Under the pieces are notes generated by a model that saw only the letters and a list, made by a program, of their open reading frames with translations, was not told the origin of the DNA and ran no database searches. A DNA stretch of 64,000 nucleotides, from NCBI RefSeq assembly GCF_002192415.1, contig NZ_CP021780.1, forward strand, positions 4,774,001 through 4,838,000, given 5' to 3'. Position numbers and translations under genes: made by a program. Positions 17,019-25,328 of this stretch are shown here, in pieces. Origin of the DNA: Paenibacillus donghaensis. GTDB taxonomy: Bacteria; Bacillota; Bacilli; Paenibacillales; Paenibacillaceae. The stretch's first letter is position 1. Each line of letters starts with the position of its first letter.

Positions 17019-17047
17019 TTTACTTTATAAAAGTAATGTTATATAAT
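17019..17047 (+). promoter_or_regulatory. Promoter with overlapping palindromic operator of the FMN reductase gene
   Basis: The perfect -10 TATAAT (17042-17047) is preceded at 17 bp by TTTACT. The palindrome TTACTTTATAAAAGTAA (17020-17036, 7-bp arms) overlaps the -35 and spacer, the position of a repressor site. The arms resemble operators of MarR/HxlR (YodB-type) redox regulators. Confidence 0.6.
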
Positions 17048-17100
17048 AAAGTTATAAAGTTTCAGCAAATACAACACCCAAACCACAAGGAGGATTTAAA

Positions 17101-17643
17101 ATGACAAAGTTAAACATTGGTATTATTCTCGGAAGCACCCGGCAAGGACGCGTGAGTCCACAAGTAGGGAACTGGGTTAAGAGTATTGCGGATGCGCGCG
17201 GAGATGCGAATTATGAAATTGTAGACATTGCAGATTATAAGCTGCCTCTGCTCGGTGAATCAGATGGAGCAGCACAAGCACAGAAATGGGGAGCGAAGCT
17301 TGCCACTCTGGATGGATTCGTATTCATCGTACAAGAGTATAACCATAGTCTAAGCGGAGCATTGAAGAATGCGCTGGATTCAGCCCGTGATGAATGGAAC
17401 AACAAAGCGGCTGGTATCGTAAGTTATGGATCAGCAGGGGGTGTCCGTGCGGCTGAGCATTTACGTGGAATTCTTGGGGAACTGCAAGTCGCAGACGTAC
17501 GTGTACATCCGCTGCTCTCTCTTTTTACAGACTTCGAGAATGGGACTGTCTTCAAACCGGCTGAGCTGCATACCGCCAATGTCTCTGCCATGCTGGATCA
17601 AGTCCTTGCTTGGAGCGGCGCCTTAAGAACCTTGCGTCAATAA
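17101..17643 (+). CDS. NADPH-dependent FMN reductase / azoreductase-type flavoprotein
   Basis: A 180-residue flavodoxin-fold enzyme. The N-terminal GIILGSTRQGRVSPQVGNWV binds the FMN phosphate, FVFIVQEYNHSLSGALKNAL is the central family motif, and GIVSYGSAGGVRAAEHLR lines the active site. It uses NADPH to reduce FMN, quinones or azo compounds in the cytoplasm. AAGGAGG precedes the ATG. It is a single-gene transcript, ended by a strong hairpin. The palindrome over its promoter suggests induction by electrophiles or quinones through a DUF24/MarR-type repressor encoded elsewhere. Confidence 0.88.
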   Translation: MTKLNIGIILGSTRQGRVSPQVGNWVKSIADARGDANYEIVDIADYKLPLLGESDGAAQAQKWGAKLATLDGFVFIVQEYNHSLSGALKNALDSARDEWNNKAAGIVSYGSAGGVRAAEHLRGILGELQVADVRVHPLLSLFTDFENGTVFKPAELHTANVSAMLDQVLAWSGALRTLRQ

Positions 17644-17659
17644 TGTAATCAGGCAAGTG

Positions 17660-17748
17660 GAAACGCCCCGTCCTTTTATAGGACGGGGCGTTTCTGCGAG
17701 AAAGATAAGGATCATTCATTGTGCGAAGCATATAAATTCTTATCTTTC
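17660..17748. repeat. Dispersed AGAAACGG-family element, copy C (two hairpins)
   Basis: The first hairpin has a perfect 14-bp stem (GAAACGCCCCGTCC / GGACGGGGCGTTTC, 17660-17694). The second pairs GAAAGATAAGGAT (17700-17712) with ATTCTTATCTTTC (17736-17748) around TGCGAAGCATATAA. This is the most complete copy of the family and probably terminates the reductase transcript. Confidence 0.75.
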
Positions 17749-17750
17749 AA

Positions 17751-17789
17751 AACAAAGCCAGTGGTCTTAGACCGCTGGCTTTGTTTTGC
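17751..17789. terminator. Bidirectional terminator between reductase and siderophore permease
   Basis: AAAGCCAGTGGTC / GACCGCTGGCTTT with loop TTA is followed by TGTTTT on the plus strand and by a T-rich tail on the minus strand. It serves the convergent genes on both sides. Confidence 0.8.
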
Positions 17790-17802
17790 CTTCACAACCT
17801 CT

Positions 17803-19872
17803 TCACTTGGTCTTAACGAGCGAGCGGTACATTAGAAACAGGAAATACGGAGCTCCGATCAGCATAATAATAAGGCCTGACGGAATCTCTTTCGGTGCCA
17901 TTATCGTTCTTCCCACGGTGTCGGCAATAACGAGCAGCAAGCCGCCCAGCAGGCCTGACAGGATAATGGAGTGTCTCGTGTGATGTCCGATCATCATCCG
18001 CACCACATGCGGAGCCATAAGTCCGAGGAAACCGATCGTTCCTACGCTGGCAACGGCTCCCGCTGCAAGCAGAACGCCGATAATCATGGCAGCTAGCCGC
18101 GCTCCCCGAACAGGCAGGCCAAGCCCGGTTGAACTCTCATCGCCGAAGGCCAGCAGGTCGAATCTGCGCCCCAAATAGTAAGCCGCTGGTACAAGCACAA
18201 GCAGAAATATAAACAGGCTGTTAAATTGTGCCCAGCCCCGTCCATAGGTTGAACCTGTTAGCCAAATAAAGGAGCTGCTGCTCCACAGACTGGCCTTGAC
18301 GATCATGACCTGTATGCCTGCAGCACCCATTGCCGATACTGCGATTCCGAGCAGGATGAGAACAGACGGATTAAGCGATCTGCGCCAAGCCAGAGAAAAC
18401 ACAAAGGCTGCTGCAGTAACCCCACCCACAATGGCGGCAATCGGCACCGCAAATACCGTCAACGCCGGCCAGGCAAACATCACCACCATCGCGCCAAACC
18501 CGGCACCCGAGGTTACGCCAATAATCGAGGCATCTGCCAGCGGATTACGGACAGCACTCTGAATCAAGACACCGCTAATGGCAAGTGCTATACCGCCGCA
18601 AGCCGCAACGAGTGTACGTGGAAGCCGTAAATTCAGCAGGACGGAATAGGCTTGATCTCCCTTACCGACCAGACTGCCCAGCAATTCGGTAATGGGCACT
18701 CGGGTTCCCCCAAGTGACAAACTCACCAGAATAATCACGATGAGCAGCACTGCCATAAATATCGCAGTCGGAGCAAATCGCATACGCAGCGCAGCGCCTC
18801 CAATATTCATCGAGGACTGTCCCGTGCCTGCCCCGGATATATTCTTCATCTTGGTAAGCACCAGCCAGATGAGCCAAGGCGCTCCAATAATCGCCATAAC
18901 CGCACCAACCGGTATTTCCCCCACATTGCTCCGTACCATACGCGCAAGCATATCCGCTGCCGTAATGAGCAGCGCTCCCCACAACGCGCTCGCCGGGATC
19001 AGCAGGTGATGCTTGCGGATACCGCTGAGCCGGACAAGATGGGGCGCGACCAGACCCACGAAGCCGATGGGGCCAACCACGCTGACCACAATAGCAGCCA
19101 TCAATACCGATAGGCCGAGACCCACAGCCCGAGTTAATCCTACACGCTGGCCGAGTGAGCGGGCAGTAGACTCATCCAACTCAAGCGCATCGAATTGCCT
19201 GCCTGCAAACACCGCTGCCGCAAGCAGAACCAGGACGAAAGGCCAGGCATACTGAACACCGTCCCAGTCGAGCTGAATCAAGGAACCGGAGCCCCATAAG
19301 AATAAATTTTGCGTTTCCGTTTTATTGAATATATGTATGGCCGACGTAAACGCACCAAGTACCATGGACACGATCATACCCGATAAAGCCAGCCTCACAG
19401 GCGTGGCTGTCTTGCCCCCGCTCAGCAAATAGGCAGCCAGCGCCGCCAACAGCCCCCCTGCTACCGCCAGCAAAAACGGAAACTGCTGCTGCATTGCCGG
19501 GAAAGCAACCAAGCCAAGGACAACCATAAAGTAAGCTCCGGCATTGATCCCCAGTGTATCTGAGGACGCCAGCGGATTCTTCGTTATCGTCTGCAGTAGA
19601 GTTCCAGCCACAGCCAGGCCGGCTCCGGCCAGGATGCCAATCACCGTACGCGGCATACGGATATCCCAGAGCAGATTATGCTCCATCACATCTTTGCGGT
19701 TCAGCAAACCCTCGAATACTGTGGCTGCCGGGATATTGGCTTCTCCGAAGCAGAGACTTAGAACGAATAGAACGAAGAGGACGGCAAGGCCGCCCCCAAA
19801 TATTCCAATTACCCGCCAGGTCATTCCGATTGGAGCTGCTGTGTTGCTGTTGTCGTTCGTCAAGGTATTCAT
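17803..19872 (-). CDS. Fused double-length siderophore ABC permease (FhuB type)
   Basis: A 689-residue membrane protein made of two tandem FecCD domains (about residues 20-345 and 365-685). Each half carries the motif RMPRTVIGILAGAGLAVAGT or RLPRTLVAACGGIALAISGV, and a PIGFVGLVAPHLVR or TIGFLGLMAPHVVR ATPase-contact loop. Most Gram-positive systems encode two separate permeases; the fused form resembles E. coli FhuB (about 660 residues). Its start overlaps the receptor stop by 4 bp (ATGA). It should translocate a ferric siderophore with the lipoprotein encoded upstream. No ATPase gene is adjacent. Confidence 0.9.
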   Translation of the reverse strand: MNTLTNDNSNTAAPIGMTWRVIGIFGGGLAVLFVLFVLSLCFGEANIPAATVFEGLLNRKDVMEHNLLWDIRMPRTVIGILAGAGLAVAGTLLQTITKNPLASSDTLGINAGAYFMVVLGLVAFPAMQQQFPFLLAVAGGLLAALAAYLLSGGKTATPVRLALSGMIVSMVLGAFTSAIHIFNKTETQNLFLWGSGSLIQLDWDGVQYAWPFVLVLLAAAVFAGRQFDALELDESTARSLGQRVGLTRAVGLGLSVLMAAIVVSVVGPIGFVGLVAPHLVRLSGIRKHHLLIPASALWGALLITAADMLARMVRSNVGEIPVGAVMAIIGAPWLIWLVLTKMKNISGAGTGQSSMNIGGAALRMRFAPTAIFMAVLLIVIILVSLSLGGTRVPITELLGSLVGKGDQAYSVLLNLRLPRTLVAACGGIALAISGVLIQSAVRNPLADASIIGVTSGAGFGAMVVMFAWPALTVFAVPIAAIVGGVTAAAFVFSLAWRRSLNPSVLILLGIAVSAMGAAGIQVMIVKASLWSSSSFIWLTGSTYGRGWAQFNSLFIFLLVLVPAAYYLGRRFDLLAFGDESSTGLGLPVRGARLAAMIIGVLLAAGAVASVGTIGFLGLMAPHVVRMMIGHHTRHSIILSGLLGGLLLVIADTVGRTIMAPKEIPSGLIIMLIGAPYFLFLMYRSLVKTK

Positions 19873-20897
19873 TTCGTTAATGTAGCTACAACTTCATCAA
19901 CGATAACTTTGGAGGAGACCGGACCGCCGAACACCCAGGTCGCACTGTCGAGTCCGAAGGTACGTTTCTCCTTCACGAAGGTAAGGCCATTCCATACGGA
20001 ATTATCCTTCAGTTCTTTCGAGAAGATATCATCATCCTTTTGCACGATATAGATCAGATTAGTATCCTGAACCGCAGGCAAGGCTTCAACCGTCGAGGTG
20101 CTAAATCCGTACACTTCGAATGTTTCAGGAGTCCAGTCATTTTTCAGGCCAATCCGGTCCAATGTCTGTACAGCAAGTGAGTTATTGGTAAAAAGACGCA
20201 TCGTCGCTGCATTCTGATAGCTGTATGCTTGGGTCAGCACATAATTCAAGCCTTCTTTGCCTGCTGCGGCCAATTTCTCTTTGGCCTCCGTATAGTGCGC
20301 GTCCAAATCAGCAAGGACCTTATCCCCTTCCGCTGATTTGCCGACAGCAGCAGCAATCGTCTTGAAGGTCTCTTCCATCGAAGTGTATTGATCTCCTTCG
20401 CCTTCCGTCGGATACAGACCGAAGATCAGCGTTGGCGCGATCCCTTTCAACTGCTCATAGATCGCATCGTGCCCGTCGGTATTGGCAATAATCAGATCGG
20501 GCTTTAAGGAAGCAATAGTTTCCAGATTCGGCTCGTCACGGGAACCGACATCCGTCACGCCTGCATCAAGTGACGCTTGAGAAGTTACATACAGCTTATA
20601 GTTCTCGTTATCGGCATTTCCCACCGGCTGTACGCCAAGCGCAATCACGTCTTCCGTAAATGTCCACTCCAGTACGACAACCTTTTGCGCAGGCTTATCC
20701 AGCTTAACCTCGCCTTTAGCATCCTTCAGTACAATAGGACCGCCCGCAGCTTCACTGCCCGCATTAGTAGCGGCTGTATTGCCGGTTGCTGCTCCGTCAG
20801 TTGCTGGACTATTCGTTTTGTTTGTGTTAGATCCACAGCCCGCTGCAATCAGTACAACAACCATAACCATCAGTAAACTCATTAATCTTTTGTTCAT
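19869..20897 (-). CDS. Ferric siderophore-binding lipoprotein
   Basis: A 342-residue class III substrate-binding protein. The signal peptide MNKRLMSLLMVMVVVLIAAGC ends in a lipobox, then comes a Thr/Ala/Gly linker and two lobes joined by a rigid helix. It has the family segments VVVLEWTFTEDVIALGVQPV and NLETIASLKPDLIIA. It captures iron-loaded siderophore for the fused permease. The frame extends to 20924, but ATG 20897 has GGGGGA upstream and begins the signal peptide. Two Fur boxes lie 45-82 bp upstream, so iron-starvation induction is expected. The kind of siderophore is unknown. Confidence 0.9.
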   Translation of the reverse strand: MNKRLMSLLMVMVVVLIAAGCGSNTNKTNSPATDGAATGNTAATNAGSEAAGGPIVLKDAKGEVKLDKPAQKVVVLEWTFTEDVIALGVQPVGNADNENYKLYVTSQASLDAGVTDVGSRDEPNLETIASLKPDLIIANTDGHDAIYEQLKGIAPTLIFGLYPTEGEGDQYTSMEETFKTIAAAVGKSAEGDKVLADLDAHYTEAKEKLAAAGKEGLNYVLTQAYSYQNAATMRLFTNNSLAVQTLDRIGLKNDWTPETFEVYGFSTSTVEALPAVQDTNLIYIVQKDDDIFSKELKDNSVWNGLTFVKEKRTFGLDSATWVFGGPVSSKVIVDEVVATLTK

Positions 20898-20941
20898 TTC
20901 ATATATCCCCCTGTTATCCAACAATCAAAGTTGTCATCCCG

Positions 20942-20979
20942 TGATAATCATTATCGATTAACTGATAATGATTATCATT
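20942..20979. promoter_or_regulatory. Tandem Fur boxes
   Basis: TGATAATCATTATCG (20942-20956) and TGATAATGATTATCA (20963-20977) both match the 7-1-7 Fur inverted repeat; the second is perfect. They lie upstream of the siderophore receptor gene and should give Fur/iron repression. Confidence 0.88.
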
Positions 20980-21079
20980 CATAGACCTATTAGTTATCTT
21001 ATATGCGATTGCACTGAAAGTCAAAGCTAAAATATAATATTTAATTTAGAAGTCTCCGTCGAGAGTATTCTGTCCACGC

Positions 21080-21153
21080 AAGTAGAAACGGCTTTGCCGT
21101 CCTCTGCAAAGCTTATGCTTCCGAAGCGTGGAACCTATAAATTCTTATATTTC
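21080..21153. repeat. Dispersed AGAAACGG-family element, copy D
   Basis: AAGTAGAAACGGCTTTGCCG, then TCCTCTGCAAAGCTTATGCT and a CCTATAAATTCTTATATTTC tail. It shares both the head and the ATAAATTCTTAT tail with copies C and F, but the CCGTTTCT arm is missing. It sits between the Fur promoter and the terminator of the GH105 operon. Confidence 0.6.
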
Positions 21154-21197
21154 AAAAAAAGCAGTGCTTCTCCGATCACTCGGGAAACACTGCTTGT
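21154..21197 (-). terminator. Terminator of the pectin-fragment operon
   Basis: The minus strand shows AAGCAGTGTTTCCC...GGAGAAGCACTGCTT followed by TTTTT, a classical rho-independent terminator 12 bp after the GH105 stop. Confidence 0.85.
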
Positions 21198-21208
21198 TGG
21201 GGAAGCAA

Positions 21209-22357
21209 TTAAAAGGATGGATGAGGGTCTTTCAGCATTTCCTGATAGCGTTCCACCTCAAGGGCAGCCAGCAAAAATGGCGCCATGCCCATCGGTACAT
21301 CGGAAAGTACAGCCTCTGAAATATAATAGTCGTAGGAACCGTTGCGGTCTATGCTTAGTCCGGCGCCATGGCAGATTCGATGCAGATGCACCCCTTGCTC
21401 ATCCTCTTCCGCCAGGTGAGCGAGTATTCCCTCATAGCCTTTGAACATGCCTTCTCTGAAAGAAGGCTCAAGATACCGCAGTCTGAGCGCTTTGGCCATG
21501 GCGTAGACAAACATACAAGAGCCGGAAGCCTCCAGATAGTTGCCCTTGCGTCCCGCCTGGTCCAGCACTTGATACCATAGCCCCGTTTCCTGATCCTGGA
21601 CCTTCAGAAGCGCGCCGCACAAGCGCTGGAAGATGCCGATGATCGTTCCCCGTTTCGGATGCGTTACCGGGAAATGCTCCAGACAGTCGACAACGGCCAT
21701 AACATACCAACCCACAGCCCGGCTCCAGAAATGAGCAGACAACCCAGTCGTTGCATCCGCCCATTCCTGCTCCTTCGATTCGTCCCACCCATGATACAGC
21801 AGGCCGGTGCGCGGATCACGTGTTCTGCGTTCAATCAGCAGCAGCTGATGTGCCGCTTCGTCGAGCAGTTCAGGACGCTCGAATACTCTGCCATATTCCG
21901 CAAGGAATGGCGATGCCATATACAAGCCGTCCAGCCACATCTGGAAAGGGTACACCTTCTTGTGCCAGAAGCCTCCCTCGGAGGTTCGGGGCTGCCCGAT
22001 TAATTGTGCCGCTAGTAAATGTGCCGCCTCCGCGTAACGGGCTTCACGGGATTCTTCATATAATAGAAACAGGTTTTTGCCCTGATTGATCTGGTCTAGA
22101 TTATATTCCTCCAGCGAGTACGTACGGATAGAACCGTCCTCTCCAATGAAGCTGTCCATGTGCCGCTGCATATAGGATAAGAACCGGGGTTCCGCAAGCT
22201 TTACACCCGCCCTGGCCATCGCCATTTGCAGCATCCCTGGCACGTATGCCCACCGTTCCAATACGAATTCATGTTCACCTTGTTGATTGCATTCTTTCAG
22301 AATCGTGTCCGCGATTTTGCGGGACCAGCTCACGCTTCGGGTTTCTGTTGTTGACAT
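21209..22357 (-). CDS. Unsaturated uronyl hydrolase, glycoside hydrolase family 105
   Basis: A 382-residue (alpha/alpha)6-barrel enzyme without signal peptide, so cytoplasmic. Family segments are YPFQMWLDGLYMASPFLAEY, with the catalytic Asp after MWL, plus SAHFWSRAVGWYVMAVVDCL, GNYLEASGSCMFVYAMAK and a C-terminal GSYDYYISEAVLSD. It removes the unsaturated galacturonyl residue from the non-reducing end of pectin or rhamnogalacturonan oligomers made by lyases (YteR/YesR type). ATG 22357 has AGGAGGAAC; the frame is open to 22408. It is the last gene of an operon with an esterase and a pectinesterase. Confidence 0.88.
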   Translation of the reverse strand: MSTTETRSVSWSRKIADTILKECNQQGEHEFVLERWAYVPGMLQMAMARAGVKLAEPRFLSYMQRHMDSFIGEDGSIRTYSLEEYNLDQINQGKNLFLLYEESREARYAEAAHLLAAQLIGQPRTSEGGFWHKKVYPFQMWLDGLYMASPFLAEYGRVFERPELLDEAAHQLLLIERRTRDPRTGLLYHGWDESKEQEWADATTGLSAHFWSRAVGWYVMAVVDCLEHFPVTHPKRGTIIGIFQRLCGALLKVQDQETGLWYQVLDQAGRKGNYLEASGSCMFVYAMAKALRLRYLEPSFREGMFKGYEGILAHLAEEDEQGVHLHRICHGAGLSIDRNGSYDYYISEAVLSDVPMGMAPFLLAALEVERYQEMLKDPHPSF

Positions 22358-22404
22358 CTCTGTTCCTCCTGTCGCTTGTATTCCAGCTACATCCATTCGG
22401 CTGC

Positions 22405-23433
22405 TCAACGGTCAGCAAGCTGCCTGCGCAGCCAGGTAAATGCCGGCTCTCCGTGGATTTCATGCCCGCCTTCAAACACATCTGCCTCCACTTGCCCTCC
22501 GCAGCCCGCCGCTTCATAGATAAGCTTCAATCGCTCGAAGGCTTGCCTTGCAGCGGCGGGACCAAACAGATGGTCCTTGACTCCGGATTCCAGAAACAAG
22601 CCGCGCGGGGCAATCATCCCCAATAGGTCAGGCATTTCAGCATCCAGCAGAATACCAGGAATGTAATTGTCGAGACAATGACTGCGCGCGAGAATACTTG
22701 CTGTAAAGGTGTTCGCGTACCCGCTGACAACCGCACAGCCAATCCGTTCATCAAGTGCGGCGGTGAACCCCGCTACCAGCCCGCCCCCCGAGATTCCCAT
22801 CATCCCTATCGCGCTGCTCAGCACCTCTGTGCGTGTGATCGTATAATCCAGCGCACGGATAGTCTCATAGATGCGGTAGCCTGCCATGGTCTGCCCTCTC
22901 ATCAGCAGCGCAGATGACAGGACGAAGCAGGAATTCTTAGCTGGATCGGCGCTCCTCCTGTCGTCTTCAAGCCGCCTGTCCCCAAAGCCGAACAGCTCCG
23001 GGGCCACGACGACAAAGCCCTGCTTGACCAGCGAAACGGCAAAATCCTTATGCAGACCAGGATCATCCTGACGCGCAGAGCCATCCGGGTTCAGGCCGAC
23101 AATCTCCCGGCTGCCGTAGCCATGTCCATGAATAGCCAGCACGGCAGGTGCAGGCCGGGAGAGCGGAGTTTCAGGAATCAGCACGTACAGCGGCATCCGC
23201 ATTCCTTCATAGGTGGTAATTTCTATCCGTTGCCGGATATAACCGGCACAATCCACATGCTCCAGCAGTACCGGGTCAAGCTCCTCCTTATGCTCCGGGA
23301 AGCCGCCGAGACGCTCTACGAAGCTTGCCGCCAACCTCGTCCGCCAAGCAGGAAATGGAGGGTTGCCGGAATAAGACAAGGCCTGAGGCGCCGATCCGGT
23401 CAGCTGCTTCATATATTGCTCCAAGGATTCCAT
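22405..23433 (-). CDS. Alpha/beta-hydrolase, putative acetyl esterase
   Basis: A 342-residue alpha/beta-hydrolase without signal peptide. An oxyanion-type HGHGYGSREIVGL segment is followed by the nucleophile elbow GMMGISGGGLVAGF (Ser in GISGG). The acid and base probably lie in SGVKDHLFG (Asp) and FEGGHEIHG (His). It resembles YtaP and acetyl-xylan-esterase-like proteins. Between a GH105 enzyme and a pectinesterase, a role in removing acetyl groups from pectic oligomers is likely but inferred. ATG 23433 with AAGGGGG is preferred; the frame extends to 23469. Confidence 0.78.
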   Translation of the reverse strand: MESLEQYMKQLTGSAPQALSYSGNPPFPAWRTRLAASFVERLGGFPEHKEELDPVLLEHVDCAGYIRQRIEITTYEGMRMPLYVLIPETPLSRPAPAVLAIHGHGYGSREIVGLNPDGSARQDDPGLHKDFAVSLVKQGFVVVAPELFGFGDRRLEDDRRSADPAKNSCFVLSSALLMRGQTMAGYRIYETIRALDYTITRTEVLSSAIGMMGISGGGLVAGFTAALDERIGCAVVSGYANTFTASILARSHCLDNYIPGILLDAEMPDLLGMIAPRGLFLESGVKDHLFGPAAARQAFERLKLIYEAAGCGGQVEADVFEGGHEIHGEPAFTWLRRQLADR

Positions 23434-23472
23434 TCTGCATTCCCCCTTGAATTCACTATCAGCACACATGGC

Positions 23473-24363
23473 TTAGTAGCCTTCAGGATGCCAGCCATCC
23501 AGTATGGACAACACCCGGAATGCCGCCGCCTCCTCTGAAGTCAGCTGCCTGGACCATTTCACCCTCGCTTGCGGATCGGCACCGGGACCGCTGCTCTCAT
23601 ATTCTTCATACCGGCTGCTCTGCTCCCTGTCGGGCTGCCCCCAGTTATGCCAGCCTTCTCCAATAACCGATGCATCCATAACCGTGCGGATGAAGGCTAC
23701 ATGGGCAAAGGGACGCCAAGGGCGTCCAAGATACACCTCGCCGACTCCTTCACCTCCGGTAATTCGGCAATCGAGGAACACATAACCGTAGGCCGCATCC
23801 TCCGGGGTGGACGCGGCCGTGATATAACCTCTGGACCGCTTATTGTGCAGATGACAGCGTTCGAATAACGCTGTCGCTCCGCCAAAGATGTAGTCCACAT
23901 CCCCTTCAATATAACATTCATCGTAATACTGCTTGCCTTGTCCGGCATACAGCGTATCCTGATCGCCGAGCAGTCTGACGCGCCGGAATACCGCGTGTCC
24001 GGCATCCACGAATGCCGCCACTGCCTGTCCTGTTCCGGGACCTGAAGCATTCGAGATAGTGAGATTCTCCGCAGTAAAGTTCTCCGCAAATATACTTAGT
24101 GTCCCTGTTCGGAACGTTCCCATCGCTTCTCCGCCGGGCCCAGGCGTATGGGCGTTGTCATTCCAGGTAATGATCGTGGAATGCGGGTCCTCGCCAAGCA
24201 GCAGAATGGGCGGAGCTTCGGAGGCCACCGTAACTTTCTCCTCATAGATGCCGGGTTTAATGCGAATGGTCACTGCTGACTGATACCCCCGGGGAATAGA
24301 ATCCAACGCTTCTTGTAAGCTGCTGAATCCTTCGCCGCCACTTGCAGAAACTGTAATAAGCAT
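23473..24363 (-). CDS. Cytoplasmic pectin methylesterase (CE8)
   Basis: A 296-residue beta-helix enzyme. Catalytic motifs are GDQDTLYAGQGKQYYDECYI (first Asp), EGDVDYIFGGATALFE (second Asp) and YLGRPWRPFAHV (substrate-binding Arg and Trp). It hydrolyses methyl esters of galacturonate. It begins directly with the catalytic domain (MLITVSASGGEGFSSLQEAL) and has no signal peptide, so it acts on imported oligomers. It is the first gene of the operon with the esterase and GH105, and is divergent from the AraC regulator 73 bp away. Confidence 0.9.
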   Translation of the reverse strand: MLITVSASGGEGFSSLQEALDSIPRGYQSAVTIRIKPGIYEEKVTVASEAPPILLLGEDPHSTIITWNDNAHTPGPGGEAMGTFRTGTLSIFAENFTAENLTISNASGPGTGQAVAAFVDAGHAVFRRVRLLGDQDTLYAGQGKQYYDECYIEGDVDYIFGGATALFERCHLHNKRSRGYITAASTPEDAAYGYVFLDCRITGGEGVGEVYLGRPWRPFAHVAFIRTVMDASVIGEGWHNWGQPDREQSSRYEEYESSGPGADPQARVKWSRQLTSEEAAAFRVLSILDGWHPEGY

Positions 24364-24374
24364 AGGCTGCTCCT

Positions 24375-24403
24375 TTCACAATCCTCATTGTTTACTCTAT
24401 AAT
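24375..24403 (+). promoter_or_regulatory. Sigma-A-type promoter of the AraC regulator gene
   Basis: TTCACA (24375-24380) and TATAAT (24398-24403) are separated by 17 bp, a near-consensus promoter 34 bp upstream of the AraC start. It lies in the 73-bp divergent gap with the pectinesterase gene. Confidence 0.65.
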
Positions 24404-24436
24404 AAACGGTAACGCTCTGGAGAAAAGAGGGAATGT

Positions 24437-25303
24437 ATGAACCCTGTTACTGGTCCCAATCCCAAATACATAATTGAAGAAGGCAAATTCAGCATTCAGC
24501 AGATGAAGCGCAAAGGCATTACAGCCATGCCGCGTCCTCATAACCATGATTTGATTGAACTTTATTATTTGATTGAAGGAGAACGGGTATATTTTGTAGA
24601 CAACCGGGTGGTTACCGTGCACAAAGGAGAATTAATCCTCATCCCCTCCGGGGAACTCCATGCGACAGCAAGCTCCGAGATCGCTGAGTTTGAACGGATT
24701 TTGATCAATTATAACCCGGAACTGCTCCCTCGTTCACTGCAGAAGGAAGCCCTTTGGTTGCAGGGCCTCAGATTCCGCCTGTTTCGTCTAACCTTGCGTG
24801 AGCAGAAGGAAGCGGAAGATCTGATGGCACGGATGCTGGACGAATGCCGGATGCGCCGGCCGTATTACGAGACGTGTGTAGCCACCCTGTTGGCGGAATT
24901 GATGATCTTGCTGCAGCGGTCGGAGAGCGTATCCGCCTCCGGCTCCGCCACAACCAAACATCCCCTTCATGGCCTGGTGACAGATGTAGCCACCTATATA
25001 CGTGCACATTACCGCCAGCCGCTTTCACTTGAGGCAACCGCCGAGCACTTTTTCATTAGTCCTTCCTATCTGAGCCGGGTATTCCACCGATTGACAGGTT
25101 TTCATTTCCGCGAATACATTGTACACATGCGGGTCAAGGAAGCCGAACGCCAGCTCAGTGAGACAGCAGACAAGATTCAGCAAATCGCCTCTTCCGTCGG
25201 CTTTGAACATCTCTCCCATTTCAACAAAACCTTCAAGAAGGCAACCGGCCTAACCCCTCTTCAATACCGCAAGGATGCCAAATCGCGTCCTTCATCGCGA
25301 TAG
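24437..25303 (+). CDS. AraC-family transcriptional regulator of the pectin cluster
   Basis: A 288-residue regulator. The N-terminal cupin-type ligand domain (PHNHDLIELYYLIEGERVYF, LILIPSGELHA) is followed by an inter-domain helix bundle. Two helix-turn-helix motifs occupy residues 185-280 (LSLEATAEHFFISPSYLSRV; KIQQIASSVGFEHLSHFNKT). AGAGGG precedes the ATG. It is soluble, unlike the membrane-anchored AraC proteins elsewhere in the window. Divergence from the pectinesterase operon and convergence with GH43 make it the probable local activator, with an intracellular uronate or oligomer as inducer. Confidence 0.87.
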   Translation: MNPVTGPNPKYIIEEGKFSIQQMKRKGITAMPRPHNHDLIELYYLIEGERVYFVDNRVVTVHKGELILIPSGELHATASSEIAEFERILINYNPELLPRSLQKEALWLQGLRFRLFRLTLREQKEAEDLMARMLDECRMRRPYYETCVATLLAELMILLQRSESVSASGSATTKHPLHGLVTDVATYIRAHYRQPLSLEATAEHFFISPSYLSRVFHRLTGFHFREYIVHMRVKEAERQLSETADKIQQIASSVGFEHLSHFNKTFKKATGLTPLQYRKDAKSRPSSR

Positions 25304-25328
25304 GGGGATAAGTTCATCCTTCGCTCCT

